A stretch of DNA of 64,000 nucleotides from Cyathus striatus (GCA_025738555.1 JAOVFP010000004.1:3162001-3226000); one strand, 5' to 3'; shown: positions 32,171 through 43,570, counted from the stretch's first letter. Notes: generated by a model from the sequence alone, not told the origin. Made by a program: numbers and translations.

Positions 32171-32579
32171 GGTGAACACTGAATAAAGATCTCGAAGTTA
32201 GCAACAAAACAACGAGAAAGAGTAGAAGTACCTTGGATACACAAAAAACGGACAAAGTGCGAGAGCACTAGCACTCGTACGCACACCGACTCTATAAAGT
32301 CGAATGGCCAGGGCCTAAACCAAGGTCTCGAATAAAATAAAATTGAGAAACAAACAAAGATAAGAACATACCGATCCAGCGGGTGCAAAACCAATACCCT
32401 TAGGACAAAAATGATCATGCATACAGCATATGTGCCTAAAAAGTCGACCAGTAGTTTGGCTTGAGATGCAGGATCTCGAAACCAGTGTTACAGAGACCAG
32501 GGGAAGGAGTGGTGGTCCAGATCAGATGTCCACGCGAACTCGTATGACTGAGGACAGTCATTTGTTAGTGATGGGGAGA

Positions 32580-33756
32580 TGATACGCATGTACAAGAAAA
32601 CAACGTACCCAATTTTAAAAATCTTCTTTACGTCTCGATTTCGAGACGCCAGTACCAAACGCGTCGAGCAAAGGAAACAGCGGGGAGGGGCTGAGTTCCC
32701 GCGCCACCTCCCATAATTCATCCAGGGATTAAAACATTATAAATACTATTAAAACATATACTCCGCGTTAGTACTGGTTCAAAACCACTTAAACAAATAA
32801 ATACACAAATACTTTACATTTTACAAATGACGTTGTAGCCTAAACATGAGTATTACGATGCCCAGAAAAGACTATATGACCATGACAAAGTCAGCACGAG
32901 TTACAAAATATGGATCCAGACAAAACACAAACTTACCGAGACCGTAAACAACCCAGACCATGAGACACGAGACACGAGATTAGCGAGCTTGAGTAACGAC
33001 GATGAGGGATTGAGACAATAAGACAACGAGACAGCGAGACAGAGAGGGAGAGCGCGAGAAAGGGGGAAAGGAAGCAAGAAAGGAAAGAGAACGAGTACCC
33101 CAACAGTCAGGAGTTCACGCGGGAGCGGAAAACCGACCCGCGAGACCGATGTAAATGAAATGATGTGAAGCGGCCGACGCTGCCGCATCGGCTGATTACC
33201 CGATTAGGAAGGTAACCGATGGGACGCTCAAACGAGCGCGCGTTGCAGAAAGGGAGCGCGTTGCTCTATGTGCACAATTGGCTGACCGCCGCCTGGGCAC
33301 TGACAATGCATTACCTTACAAATGAACCGGGGAAATACCGGATCCCAAATAGAATGTTATTACTACGCAATTTGTAAGTAGAGTAGGTAGAAAATGTATA
33401 TAGTAGACGAAGAGGGAAGAAATAAGGCAGGAACTGCCAGGCATTCTTCCCCCCACAGACAGGGCGGTATACAGACGAGAATCAGAATTAGTTACGAGAC
33501 GTTTTGACACTGAATTACGTACCGAGTTTGCTGAATTGAAATCTGAATACCTTGAATTTTGAATACCTTGACGCGTTCTAAGAATAAAACCAAGTTAAAC
33601 TGATCTATAAATAACTTGTTCTATATTTGAAATTGAAATCATTGCGCCCCTCGAACTTACTGAATCTACACCTCGGGATTTAAGTTTATTATTATATTTG
33701 GGATTTTACATTCTAAGTATTTAAGTACTACTTAAAACTCGTCGCGTGACTCAACA
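32580..33756 (+). repeat. 3' LTR of the Gypsy element
   Basis: It is 1177 bp and identical to the 5' LTR except, by eye, for two CpG-context transitions (near 32612 and 32706). It is preceded by a purine-rich tract ATGGGGAGA, the likely polypurine primer site. Confidence 0.9.
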
Positions 33757-34640
33757 AATGTCAACCCAAATCTTCCATTAATTTCAACATTATGTGCCCC
33801 CAATAAAAAGTAATGTAACCTAATATCAGTGCAATGTGTACTAATACATTCCTTAATAATGCTATGTTGATATTATTCTTGCAAATGTGTCGAAATAAGG
33901 TATATTAAGCTAAAATAAGGTGAAATTAGTTAAAATAAGGAGGGGCCAATCCTAATTTGACTAAAACACCTTATTGACCTTAATCTTGCTAAATTTTGCT
34001 TTAAATTGCTTTAAATTGCTTTAAATTGCTTTGAACAACTTATATGTACTTTTCTGTGCTTATTTATGCTAATCATGTAGGTTAGGCATTTCCTGATGAC
34101 TAGAGATACTACTGCAGTATATTTGTAGCTAAAAATTAAACTCTCTTCAGGAATCAAAGTTGAGTTCAGATACAAAGGCAACATCCCAGTGAAGATGTGT
34201 TGGTCAGAAGTAGGTACATCATGTCTTCTGGTGTCTGCAGCAGCTCCTCCTGCACTGGCTAAGTGGGTCTGATATGGGTGATGAAGCAATATTTGCTATA
34301 GGCTGTAATGTAGGCCTCAATGATCTAAGTAATAGAAATGCAAGCCAAATTACTGCTAAGTCAAAAAGAAAGAAAGATAGAGTGAGAGCACTCACTGTAC
34401 AAGGCATAACATGCATAACATGTTGATAGGATGTCCAGTTACTTCTGAACTGGTATAAATTCCCAAGATCAATCTGCAAAGTTCATTAGGATATGTACAT
34501 ACTGTAGAAGAGAAGGCATGTGTGCATGAGGAAGAGTGAAGGGATAGTTGAGAATAGCATTGGTAAACTAATTAGTCTTGCATGTGAATGTTGATGATAC
34601 TGAATTCAACTTACAGACAGAGCTCAGAAATAAAGACACA
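33757..34640. other. AT-rich spacer with a short tandem repeat
   Basis: No gene is supported. A 10-bp unit TTAAATTGCT occurs about three and a half times at 33998-34032. TAAAATAAGG-like units at 33895-33945 resemble those at 12960-13025. Confidence 0.4.
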
Positions 34641-36520
34641 GTGATGGAGCTTGCAAAGTTATGTCACAAAGTAACAGAAATGATTATCGATCGAGCTTGA
34701 TGTATGGCTCCAGATTCTCAGTTAGGTGAAGATATTTCTAAGCTTCAAGAGTATATTGCAGCCTATTTATGTACAAAAATTAGCTACTTACTATGTTGTG
34801 TATTGTGGCTCAGAGCTTTAGATGATATACACTCCATGATAGTAAAATTCCAGAAGTGGAATAGAATTATGGTAGTATTGGCTGCAAATAATGATAAGGA
34901 AAACATAGCAAGTACACAGAACCAACTTCAGCAAATGTTGGAGGTATTTACTACCACTAGAATAGTCGAATTTCAAAGAGTTGTAAGACCATGTAGTAGT
35001 GTACCAACAAGTGCAGTGGACTTACTAGTGAAAGTTACAAAATCAAAGTGATATACAAAGATTTCAATGGTGACATTGGATGCCTTACCACAGCATTTGG
35101 AAATACAGAATAAATTTCTAAACACCTTAAGTGAGATGAAAATGAGATCTGCTGCTGTGCTGCTGTCCTAATCGGTTCTAGTTGACAGCTAAACTTGAAT
35201 ATGACCCCCTTCCAGATTTCAAGTCTGGAGGAGGCCTACCACCCCCCTCTCCAGTTCTAAACACACTTTCAAAACCTCTTTTCAGTCTCTGATGTCAATT
35301 GTCCCTTCAAAGAGATCTTATCGTGACTCATACTCATCTACTGTAGCTTGTTGGCTCATCTATTTGTTGTGTATATTATTATGTATTCGTCAGGACATTG
35401 AAATATTGGTATGGGTCTTGCTTCCTGTAGACATATAGCTCTCAACATGATGTGTATATATAATATAACTATCTGGATTTGGAGAAACATGATATAGCAG
35501 TGACAACTTCCCTGTTCCATCCAAATTTTTGTTGGCTTTGAACTTCAATGGTGCAAGCAGTAATGTTGAGGTTCAACATTGTTATCATCTTCCAGCAGTT
35601 GCCAGTGATGAACACATCAGTATACATTCCAAGTACTTTACATTATTGGAACTCAAGGTGCTATAACTGTGATAAGATTAGGTAAAGATTCAGGGGTGCA
35701 GTTTAGAAATCTGTAATATAAGTTTATGATGTGTATGTATAAGTGGATGCCTTTCCATAGGAATCTATTCATGTTTATTTTGAATAGATTTGACAGCTAG
35801 ATACAAAACAATAGAGAATCCATTTTGAAAGTCCAGTTGGAGACTTGTTTGGCTTTGGAGCTTGGCATATACAAATAGAAACTGGCATCACTGCCACAGC
35901 TAGTGACCTGAATTATGTAAGTACTGAATGCACCCTCTGGTCAATCAAGCTTGCCCAGACCACATATGAACTCCAAGTCTCTGCCATTCACCCTGGTACT
36001 AGTGCCCTGCAGCCTACTGTAAATCACAGCCATTACTATATCCTGGCACCACAGGAGAAGCAGTATGATGAGTAGGTGGATCCAGAGGGTGGTATAACAT
36101 GGAGACACTTGGAATGATTAGGAGGTAAGTAAAGTTCTTGCCATGCCCCAGGAAATTCATAACCATTTGCATTTGAATCAGCAACAGCAACATGAAGTTC
36201 AGTATCATTTTCCCCATGCTGGCTGGTGGTTTGGAATGCTCCCTACTCATCCCAAATTTTATCCTGCTCAGCCTCCTCCTTTGTATGCTCCTCCAGGGTC
36301 TCAGGCCACTATATGTGGTGGACCACCCCAAGCCCAGCCTCAGGCCCTCAGTCCTGCAGTAGCACATCCTTGCTATCAACAACCTCCTGCTTTGGTACCT
36401 GGAGTCCCTCAATATCAAGACTTTGCACCTGATGAACCACCACAATGTCATGATATTGTTCCAAACCCACCTCCCTTGCCAGTGTTGCCACCTGGACCAC
36501 CTGCTCAATAGCCAAGAGAA
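34641..36520 (+). other. Decayed repeat-like region with a Pro/Gln-rich reading frame
   Basis: Two open stretches (34704-35051 and 36143-36511) are not recognised. The second encodes 122 residues rich in Pro, Gln and His and may be the low-complexity 5' part of the transposon-associated gene whose remnants lie at 37199-38296. CpG is scarce. I make no gene call. Confidence 0.3.
35744..35868 (+). repeat. Dispersed repeat copy, inverted relative to 40201-40632
   Basis: The reverse complement of this 125-bp segment matches 40201-40290 and then 40591-40632, for example CAAACAAGTCTCCAACTGGA and ATTCCTATGGAAAGGCATCC. The distal copy is interrupted by about 300 bp. The family is unknown. Confidence 0.6.
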
Positions 36521-37198
36521 GACAGTGAAGAGGTGGTGAGTTGGTTGGGTGTACCTAGTCAAAGAATAAATAAGCAAGTCAATTGAGATGTCTGTCCGAT
36601 CTGGGGTGTTCTAAGGTGAGAGGGAGTAAACTTGATTATTTTTTTGTAGAATAACTACAGGAATTTATATACTAGAAAAACCAATAAATCTAAAATAAGT
36701 AAGAGTAATTATATCAGATGGAGGATGTAAAAGGAAAAGTGTGAAACATTAGAAATAAATAGGAAACTCAGTAAGATAGTCCAATGTGTTGAGGTTTGCA
36801 AGGAGACAAGTTTTCCAAACATCAGGGTCTGGTGTTGGTGCCAATGTTGGAGCTATTTTGAGAGTTTGATGTGTTGCAGGAGTTGGGTATAATGTTGGAA
36901 TGGTGAATGAAGAGGTATAATTTGAGGATAGTACAAAGAGAGTGAGTGGGAAGGAGAGGACAAGTTGAGACGAGTGGAACATGTACAAACACATCAATGA
37001 TGTGTGATGTGTGATTACATAATCATATTTGGAACATCTTCAGATATCTGAGATATCGCATTTCACATTGCAGGCATTTTGCCTGCTCTACAACAGGTAT
37101 GTTAACTTCACTTTCCACCTGTAGCATGATCAAGCTTCTAATGTTTTTAATAGTAATTGATGTATTGCATTTTAATGTTTCTATTCAATGAGCCACAG
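36521..37198. other. AT-rich spacer, no supported feature
   Basis: Only short open stretches without recognisable content are present. Nothing is called. Confidence 0.35.
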
Positions 37199-38296
37199 AA
37201 GATCCTGATGCTGTTGTACCTCAATCTACTCTACACCTGGAGACAGGCCTTCCATTTGATGACTTTTATGACCATATTTGTGCACACATGGACCTCCAAC
37301 CAAATGATGCATTGATTGGATACAAATTTAAATGGGATCATGTTTCTGATGCATCTCATAGGCTCTCAAATACAGAAGAGTATTGCACTATGATAGAGAT
37401 CAAAATTGGTAAGATTCAATGTGCCTTGCACTGTGATGTTGTTCTAGAAATACATAACCTTGTAAGTCCTTGTCATCTTGTTTTACGATTCTTTCTTAAC
37501 ATGTTTACATACAAAATCATAGTGAGAAAATGCAAACAGGAGGTGAACCAACAGGCAACCAACCAAGTGCAAACTTGATGAGACTGACCCTGGGTTGGAC
37601 AATACTATATCATTTGCAGCTCAACTTCAGGAGCTTAAGGAACAACTTACATGCCAGAAGCACTGTGGTTGGTTTGGTTTTGTTAGTCCAGTCTCAAATG
37701 ACCATTTCCAGCTTGACATCTATGTTTTAACCTTGTGGGCAAAGAAAATAGTAAGTTAAGCACATTATTTCAGCCAATCACACCTGCTTATAATAATATA
37801 GTTACTGAATGAAGCAACATTTCACCAACTGCCAGCTATAAAAGAGTTTGACAATCTTCCAAGAAAGTGACATTGCACCTTGTTGTCTTTGTCCTTAGGT
37901 GCACCACCACCACCAATTCACATTCACCTTGGAGACTTGATTCTTTCAGCTCAACATGGTCAATCTTGATCTAATCAAATCATTGATCTTACTGGTAACA
38001 GTGAGCCCAAAGAGGATGAATCTATCATTTATCCTACCATTGGTGATGCACTGCACAAGTTCCATGAAGATTTTCCTGAGCACAACTTCCCCCAGTACAA
38101 GGCTTCATTTTTGAAACACAGATTTAAATATGTTGATGATAGCATTGGGTGCATTCATTATTGTTATCTCATTGACATTGTTCACATGGAGGCCTGTGCA
38201 GTTAATATTTTCTTATTCCAAGCTTACAATTTAATTTGTTGTGCAAAGAAAGGCAAGGGTAAAGCTATCCCTAATGAAGAGGAGAAAGAGAACTAA
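37199..38296 (+). pseudogene. Transposon-associated basidiomycete protein, decayed, unknown function
   Basis: The translation includes ETGLPFDDFYDHICAHMD, DALIGYKFKWDHVSDASHRL, then (37577-37750) LKEQLTCQKHCGWFGFVSP and FQLDIYVLTLWAKKI, then (from about 37905) IHIHLGDLILSAQHGQS followed by a TGA and SNQIIDLTGN. The last part ends at 38296. I recall similar uncharacterised multi-copy proteins in Agaricomycete repeats but cannot name the family. The TGA near 37965 is what CGA would become by CpG decay. Confidence 0.45.
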
Positions 38297-38402
38297 CATG
38301 GTTACTGCTTGCCACAAATCAATCAAATATGTTTATAATGTAAAGTAATGTTGATATATACATGAATTGAACAGCTATTGTGATATTGTATGGAATAGCT
38401 AC

Positions 38403-39560
38403 ATTAATTAGCTACATTCACAATACCACTCAACTGCCTTCTCCAAGGTCATCAACTCAAACACAGCCTGCCGTAACATCCCATACAGATCACAGTCAGC
38501 TGCCCCTTGAAGCTCAGCACACACATAGTGATGGCTCTTGTGAATCCAGACCTTCATTGCAGAGAATCCTTCCTCAATGGGGTCATAGTCAGGTGAGTAA
38601 GGGGGTAAATATTCAAGGTGCATTCCACTGGAGATTTGTTAGCATGGGTGACACACTATATAGGTATGCACTGGCCTTCAACCAGTGGCCTAAGGTTGGG
38701 GGACTTGTGTATACTTGTGTTATCCATGATGATTACTGAGTTCTTGCCAGGGAATGGGTTCATATTGTTGAGCAACCCATCAATGAAGCTGTTGAATAGG
38801 GCTGCTGTCCACAAGTGCAGGATAACATCAAGGTGCAGGACACCATCAAGCAAGAGAGTAGGAAGGACAGAGTAGCTGTGAAACATGCAGTGCTTAGCAG
38901 ACTGAATTGGAGGAGTTACACACTGTTGTCCTTGTATAAAGAAATTCCTGCACCAGGCACACCAGCCAACTGGTGCCCAAGCTCATTCCCTCTTCATAGT
39001 TGTTCTGTTGACACCTGCTTCATCAATGAACACAAGCTGTTCTGGCTGATATTTTTCTGCTATATGTATTTGAAATTCAGTATGACATTCTTCATTGTGT
39101 TCAATGGCAGGTGCAGAGACCTGAGCAAATGATAAGCACAGCATTATGAGACAGCCTTACAAACATACCTTTTTCTGTGTAAATCCATGTGACTTCAGTG
39201 CATGAATAATCATGGTTTTGGAAACAGACACATCATGCACTGTGTGCAGTTCCTCCTGCAGCTCCTTGAGGTAAATATCTGGAGTTCATTGGATACAGGC
39301 TTCAAGAAACTGTTCTTAAAGTATCAGCTAGTGTTGAGCAAAGACCAAAAGACCTACAGAAATATCCAATGCATTGAGGCTATGAGGCCATCCCACAATT
39401 AAAGCCTTTTGTTGTACAGTCCCAGTTAGACAGTACATGCATCAAAGCTGATACACAGTGCTGAGACCAACTTGGTTTGATCTTGCAATGAGTTTTGGTG
39501 CAAAGTACTTGCATTGTGTAATGAGCTGCTCCTTCACAGATTTTGGAATGTGTTGGCAGT
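38403..39560 (-). pseudogene. Tc1-like (DDE) transposase, decayed, minus strand
   Basis: The reading on the minus strand goes from a helix-turn-helix-like region (ELQEELHTVHDVSVSKTMII followed by HALKSHGFTQKK) near 39270-39180. It continues through QLVFIDEAGVNRTTMKRE, then FPGKNSVIIMDNTSIHKSP, to HLEYLPPYSPDYDPIEEGF at 38623-38565. The three acidic residues of DDE are in FIDE, IMDN and PIEE. Stops and frame shifts break the frame. The upstream part stops just where the solo LTR at 39563 begins, so the LTR may have landed in or beside it. Confidence 0.7.
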
Positions 39561-39562
39561 TT

Positions 39563-40045
39563 TGTTATGATAAAGTTCTGGTTGGGACATTTATCATACA
39601 AGTCTGATAGTCACATGATTTACAAGTTTGAAGAACAAGTTAATCAGTTATCGAGTTCAAGTCTCTATTCACAAGCTCTTAAGTTGATTAGACTTAAGTA
39701 TGAGCTAAGTGAATGAATCAAAGTAAAGCTAGTTCGATTTAAGCTGAAGCTTGAGCTCTACAGCCCAAGTTACAACTGTTTAAATACAAACAAGTTCATA
39801 CTATAAATAAGTAGAAATGTAACTAAATAAGTCAAGATACTGTGCATTGACTGTGCACTACTGCGGTGCAGTAAGAAGAAAGAAAAGTATACTAAGTAAA
39901 GTAAATGACTCAAGATGAGTTGGAAATAGATGACAATCATGTAAGTAAAGAAGTCATGTGTTTGGTATCAAAGGTGATACCAAACAAGTCAACGAAATGT
40001 AAAGAAAACCTTCATAAATAGAAGAAAGTAAAGAAAATTGTAACA
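39563..40045. mobile_element. Solo LTR, copy 2 (483 bp), TSD AGTTT
   Basis: This is the same family as 13212-13668: it starts TGTTATGATAAAGTTCTGG and ends GAAAATTGTAACA. It is flanked by a perfect 5-bp duplication AGTTT (39558-39562 and 40046-40050). Several CpG of copy 1 are TpG or CpA here, and it holds a roughly 26-bp insertion with a TTTGGTATCAAAGGTGATACCAAA-like palindrome (about 39960-39984). Confidence 0.85.
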
Positions 40046-40200
40046 AGTTTCCTACCATGACAGTTAGAAGAAATGTGTAGGTGGCAATGAGGGGGACAGG
40101 AGAGAAGTACTTACAATGCTGTCTGAGGTCTAGCTAGTGCTGTCAATGACATTGAACATTGAATGCAGACAAAATAGGCAGTGCCAGCTTCTATTTGTAC

Positions 40201-40632
40201 ATGCCAAGCTCCAAAGCCAAACAAGTCTCCAACTGGACTTTCAAAATGGATTCTCTATTGTTTTGTATCTAGCTGGAATAGATTACTGTTCACCAAGATG
40301 CCAATGTCCACTTAGTGTCATGTAACTCAAGTGGGGCCTTTACAGGCCTTCATAGATTCTGAAGTCTGTAGAGGCCTCAAGACTCCTTGCCAGATTTTGA
40401 AGCCTTGAATAAACCTTGCTAGACCTCACTAAGGCTTGCTTAGGACACTTACATATCCCTGGCCTTCCTGTTATAGGTGAGATGATGTCAGGCTTATGGC
40501 ACAGGTGCCATGTATCAGTTGATAATAGAATTGGCTATGGGAATATGCAATGAAATAGACATAGATTTTGAAACTCCAATCTATGAAATACTTGAATCTA
40601 TTTGTAATAGATTCCTATGGAAAGGCATCCAG
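40201..40632 (-). repeat. Dispersed repeat copy, interrupted
   Basis: This is the inverted counterpart of 35744-35868. Matching sequence is at 40201-40290 and 40591-40632, with about 300 bp of unrelated sequence between them that contains repeated GGCCT/AGGCC words. Confidence 0.5.
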
Positions 40633-40639
40633 TGTCCTA

Positions 40640-40792
40640 TGGTTTAGATACTCAGACCTACTTTTGCTGAGTGCCACTTGCTTAAGGTTTAGAAAAGTAG
40701 TGGGTGACTTCCCACAGGGTTTAGAAACACAGATTATTTTCTAAATGTTAAGCAAGTGGCACTTGGCTAATCTAGGTCTGCATTTCTAACCA
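40640..40792. mobile_element. Short foldback MITE, TA flanked (153 bp)
   Basis: The left arm contains TGGTTTAGATACTCAGACCT and GAGTGCCACTTGCTTAA. The right arm is their inverted copy, with TTAAGCAAGTGGCACTTGGC and AGGTCTGCATTTCTAACCA. TA lies on both sides (40638-40639 and 40793-40794). It is a non-coding foldback element of Tc1/mariner type. Confidence 0.65.
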
Positions 40793-41514
40793 TAGCACAT
40801 TTTCCCTTAGGCTTTCAATGTTGTTTCTAAATTTCATAAGTGCTTTAGTGATCTTATCACACATTTATCTTTTCCTTTATTCACAATGATATTGCTTTCT
40901 ATCCATCTTTTTACAACTAAATCTCTCAGAAACTCTGTAAAGTAAACAGTACATATGTGCATGCTAGTCTGATGTAGCCTTTACTTTGATATAAGTGCTG
41001 TTCCCTCCCATAGTGAAGAACTTCAATGGCACTGTGGACTGATTTTCTCAAAAATAAGTATGTAATGATATTATTTTTCACAAAGAATCACTGTGATGAA
41101 TAAGTATACAGAATAACATGACATAGAGCCTACTACATCACCAATTATACTGTGACTATGTCATACAAGGGGAGAGGGAGCACCATATCAGTGGTATGAA
41201 TCTTGAGATGATATGTCCCTGCAGGGATTTTGACATCAGAGATCAAAAATGCATTTACAGGAGGACATTTAGAACTAGAAGAGAGGGGGGAGGGGGCTCT
41301 TCCAGATTATTATCTAGAAAGAGGTCAGTTTTGAGATCAGCTGCCAGAGTGAGCCAATTTGGACAACAGCATCATGGCCAATCTCACTTACAACATTTAG
41401 AAATTTAATCTAGGTTTCTAAACACTGCAGGAAGTCATCCAGTCTGTCCCCAAATGCTGCAGTAAGGCACCCATTATGAACAGCAAAAAATTGAAGAGTT
41501 CTGGATCTTCTGGA
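40793..41514. other. Spacer, no supported gene
   Basis: AT-rich sequence with no recognisable coding region. A purine-rich patch at 41279-41300 has no obvious role. Confidence 0.35.
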
Positions 41515-41550
41515 CGACGCCAGCAGGATTTGAACCTGCGCCCTCGGCCT

Positions 41551-41599
41551 GTTGGGCAGGTTCAAGCCCCGAGCGCAGCGAGGATTGAACCTGCCCAAC
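41551..41599. repeat. Perfect 14-bp hairpin with B-box-like arms inside the split tRNA
   Basis: TTGGGCAGGTTCAA and its reverse complement flank an 18-20 nt loop. Each arm contains a GGTTCAA core like a tRNA T-loop. With the true T-arm at 41523-41539 this makes three T-arm-like motifs within 80 bp. Confidence 0.7.
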
Positions 41600-41654
41600 A
41601 AGCAAACTTTGAGCGAGGGACGAGCGATTGCTATTTCTGAGCGTAGTGAGCAAA

Positions 41655-41772
41655 ACCTTTCACATTTGTAAGCGCCCCTAGCACTGGGGGTGTTATGTCA
41701 GACTCATCCTCCCTCGACCTTTCACATTTGTAAGCACCCCTAGCACTGGGGGTGTTACGTCAGACTCTCATC
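41655..41772. repeat. Two-copy tandem repeat, about 62 bp unit
   Basis: ACCTTTCACATTTGTAAGC..CCCTAGCACTGGGGGTGTTA..GTCAGACTC occurs at about 41657 and 41719 with two CpG-context differences. It lies in the sequence separating the two tRNA halves. Confidence 0.75.
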
Positions 41773-42157
41773 CACAGAATGTATGTTTCTTTCGTTCAGG
41801 GTGCGCTCATGGTCTATTTAGAATGAAGTACTTCAACTGTCCAGACGTCCATCCCTCGACACCGCAAAGAGAAAGTAATAGAAAGATTCCGTCGAAAAGA
41901 CAAGATTTAAGAGAACAGATGGTTCAATGACGAACAGATTTCTAATCTGTCGCCGTAACCACTTGGCTATAGCGCCGATATAATTTCATAATTATATGAA
42001 ATCAGCTAGCACCGGACCGGATCGCATGACGGTACCATACCTCCCGTCTGGGACTCGTGAGCACCGACTCTATAACCAACGAGAACAATTTCGGGAAACG
42101 GCCAGCCCTCTGTATTTCATAGTCTGATACTGTCTTCGAGAATGCTTGGCTGGAGGG

Positions 42158-43194
42158 CTAGAGTGAGAAGACGTGTGGCGGACGTAGGGTAAAGGGCATA
42201 GCAAGTGACGGCGAATAGGTGTACACGCATGTAACAGCAATTGACCTGAGAAGTAGGATGAGGACGGTGCGTTCAACGCGTAGCATTGAAATATTGATAT
42301 TTAACACAGCGGACCGGACTTCCCCAATGTATGAACGAGAGTTGCATGAGGGTGCGGCGTACGTTGCATTCAATGTCAATAGGACTGCGAGCAAGGCAAG
42401 GTCAGTGAGAAATGAACGAGGGGAACGAACTGAAGACAACGAAGAGGGGAGGGGGGGGAGAAGACAAGGAGCAGGAAAGACCATCACGAGCGGTTTACAA
42501 TGACAGTGAGGTAAGACGAAGAGGAGCCAGGAAAAGAGTGCTAAGAAGGCCAACGACAAGGCAATAAGACAAAAAATCAGTAATACGAAAGGCGAAGGGG
42601 TTGAGAGCATAGCCAAGGGGTGGAAGAGAGACAAATGGAGGTCGTAGTATGAAGTGAGAACACTATTTTGAGCAACATGTTCATCGGAATGACACACATT
42701 AAGGGTGCATGTATGTCTGCTAATCGTCATACTGTCTTTGTTAGTAGTGGTAAGTTATACAAGAGATATGTACCATACTGACCAGCACAGACTGAACACT
42801 TTCCTTTCAGTTTCCAAGAATTCGAAAAGGGAACGTGTTTGCTTGAAGATTGTCGACTCGCCAATATTCCACAACACTAAACAGTGAGTAGTAGGAGATG
42901 ACGACGGGCTGTTCATGGTATCTGCTGAGTCTTGGGCTGATGTAGATGTAGAACTGTGTACAGCACTGGACAACGGGGGGGACAAGTATGTAGGTCGGTG
43001 CTTTCATTATTGACAGGTTTTACAGTGGCATTGATAACCACAAAAGCCATAAACGCAAATAGAGAGAACATACATGTTATGTACGCTGTGGATAAAAGTA
43101 AGAAAGCGAAACAAATTAGACATTGCGCTGTACGTACCGTTCTTAGCATACTGTTCAACCTGTCTTCAATGTCCCCAAGCCCCACCCTCACCAC
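42158..43194 (-). CDS. Possible hypothetical protein, uncertain
   Basis: Minus-strand open stretches (43194-42913, 42985-42755, 42730-42158) have plausible GT..AG junctions between them, for example GTACGT at 43137 and a CAG acceptor near 43082. They encode a Ser/Thr-rich part and a hydrophobic part (MLSTPSPFVLLIFCLIALSL). I recognise no family and the exon chain is not secure. It could be non-coding. Confidence 0.2.
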
Positions 43195-43570
43195 TGTAAA
43201 ACAGATAGTTTATAATTCATACACTGTAGCCAGGACATGTCAGAGAGTAACAATAGAGCAGAGAGAAATAACGAAGCGGAGATAGAGTATGGAATCAAGC
43301 AGAAGGCGTAGAAACAAAGTAATTCATAATGAAAGGAGAAGTCAGCGGTCATACAGTGTGAGCCAATCAGATTGAGATCCCGTTCAGGATCCTGTAGGTC
43401 GCCTTATAGGGGGATCCAGACGGCTCAATAGCCCAGCTACCTTAAAAAGTAGTGGGAATATTTTCTTCACTCTTGTCTTCGTATTACACTCTGGAATGGC
43501 ATGAATGGGTATAAAGACAATAAAAATTCTCCATAAAATATTTTACAAAACATCAATAGTATATCAAAAT

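Larger units (their letters stand above)
21034..33756 (+). mobile_element. Young Ty3/Gypsy LTR retrotransposon with two antisense genes (12.7 kb)
   Basis: LTRs of 1177 bp flank gag, pro and pol on the plus strand (22346-29210) and then two intron-containing genes on the minus strand (29350-30688 and 31227-32170). The target duplication is at least AATG (21030-21033 and 33757-33760). RT comes before RNase H and integrase, the Gypsy order. The LTRs differ at only two sites seen by eye, both CpG transitions, so insertion was recent. It landed in an older repeat-rich region beside the DUF6532-like remnant. Confidence 0.92.
41515..41976 (-). tRNA. tRNA-Ser (anticodon AGA), interrupted by about 0.4 kb
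   Basis: The 5' part reads on the minus strand from 41976: acceptor GGCGCTA, D-arm GCCAAGTGGTTACGGC, anticodon arm ACAGA-TTAGAAA-TCTGT (to 41934). The 3' part is T-arm GCAGGTTCAAATCCTGC (41539-41523), acceptor TGGCGTC and discriminator G (41515). The two acceptor strands pair at all seven positions (five Watson-Crick, two G-U), and discriminator G is normal for eukaryotic tRNA-Ser. The A box and B box are intact but about 0.4 kb apart because sequence lies where the variable arm should be. It is probably non-functional, or two unrelated tRNA relics. Confidence 0.6.

Noticed and set aside
34704..35051. Possible NACHT/STAND-associated N-terminal remnant
   Set aside because: A vague helical resemblance only; no nucleotide-binding motif nearby.
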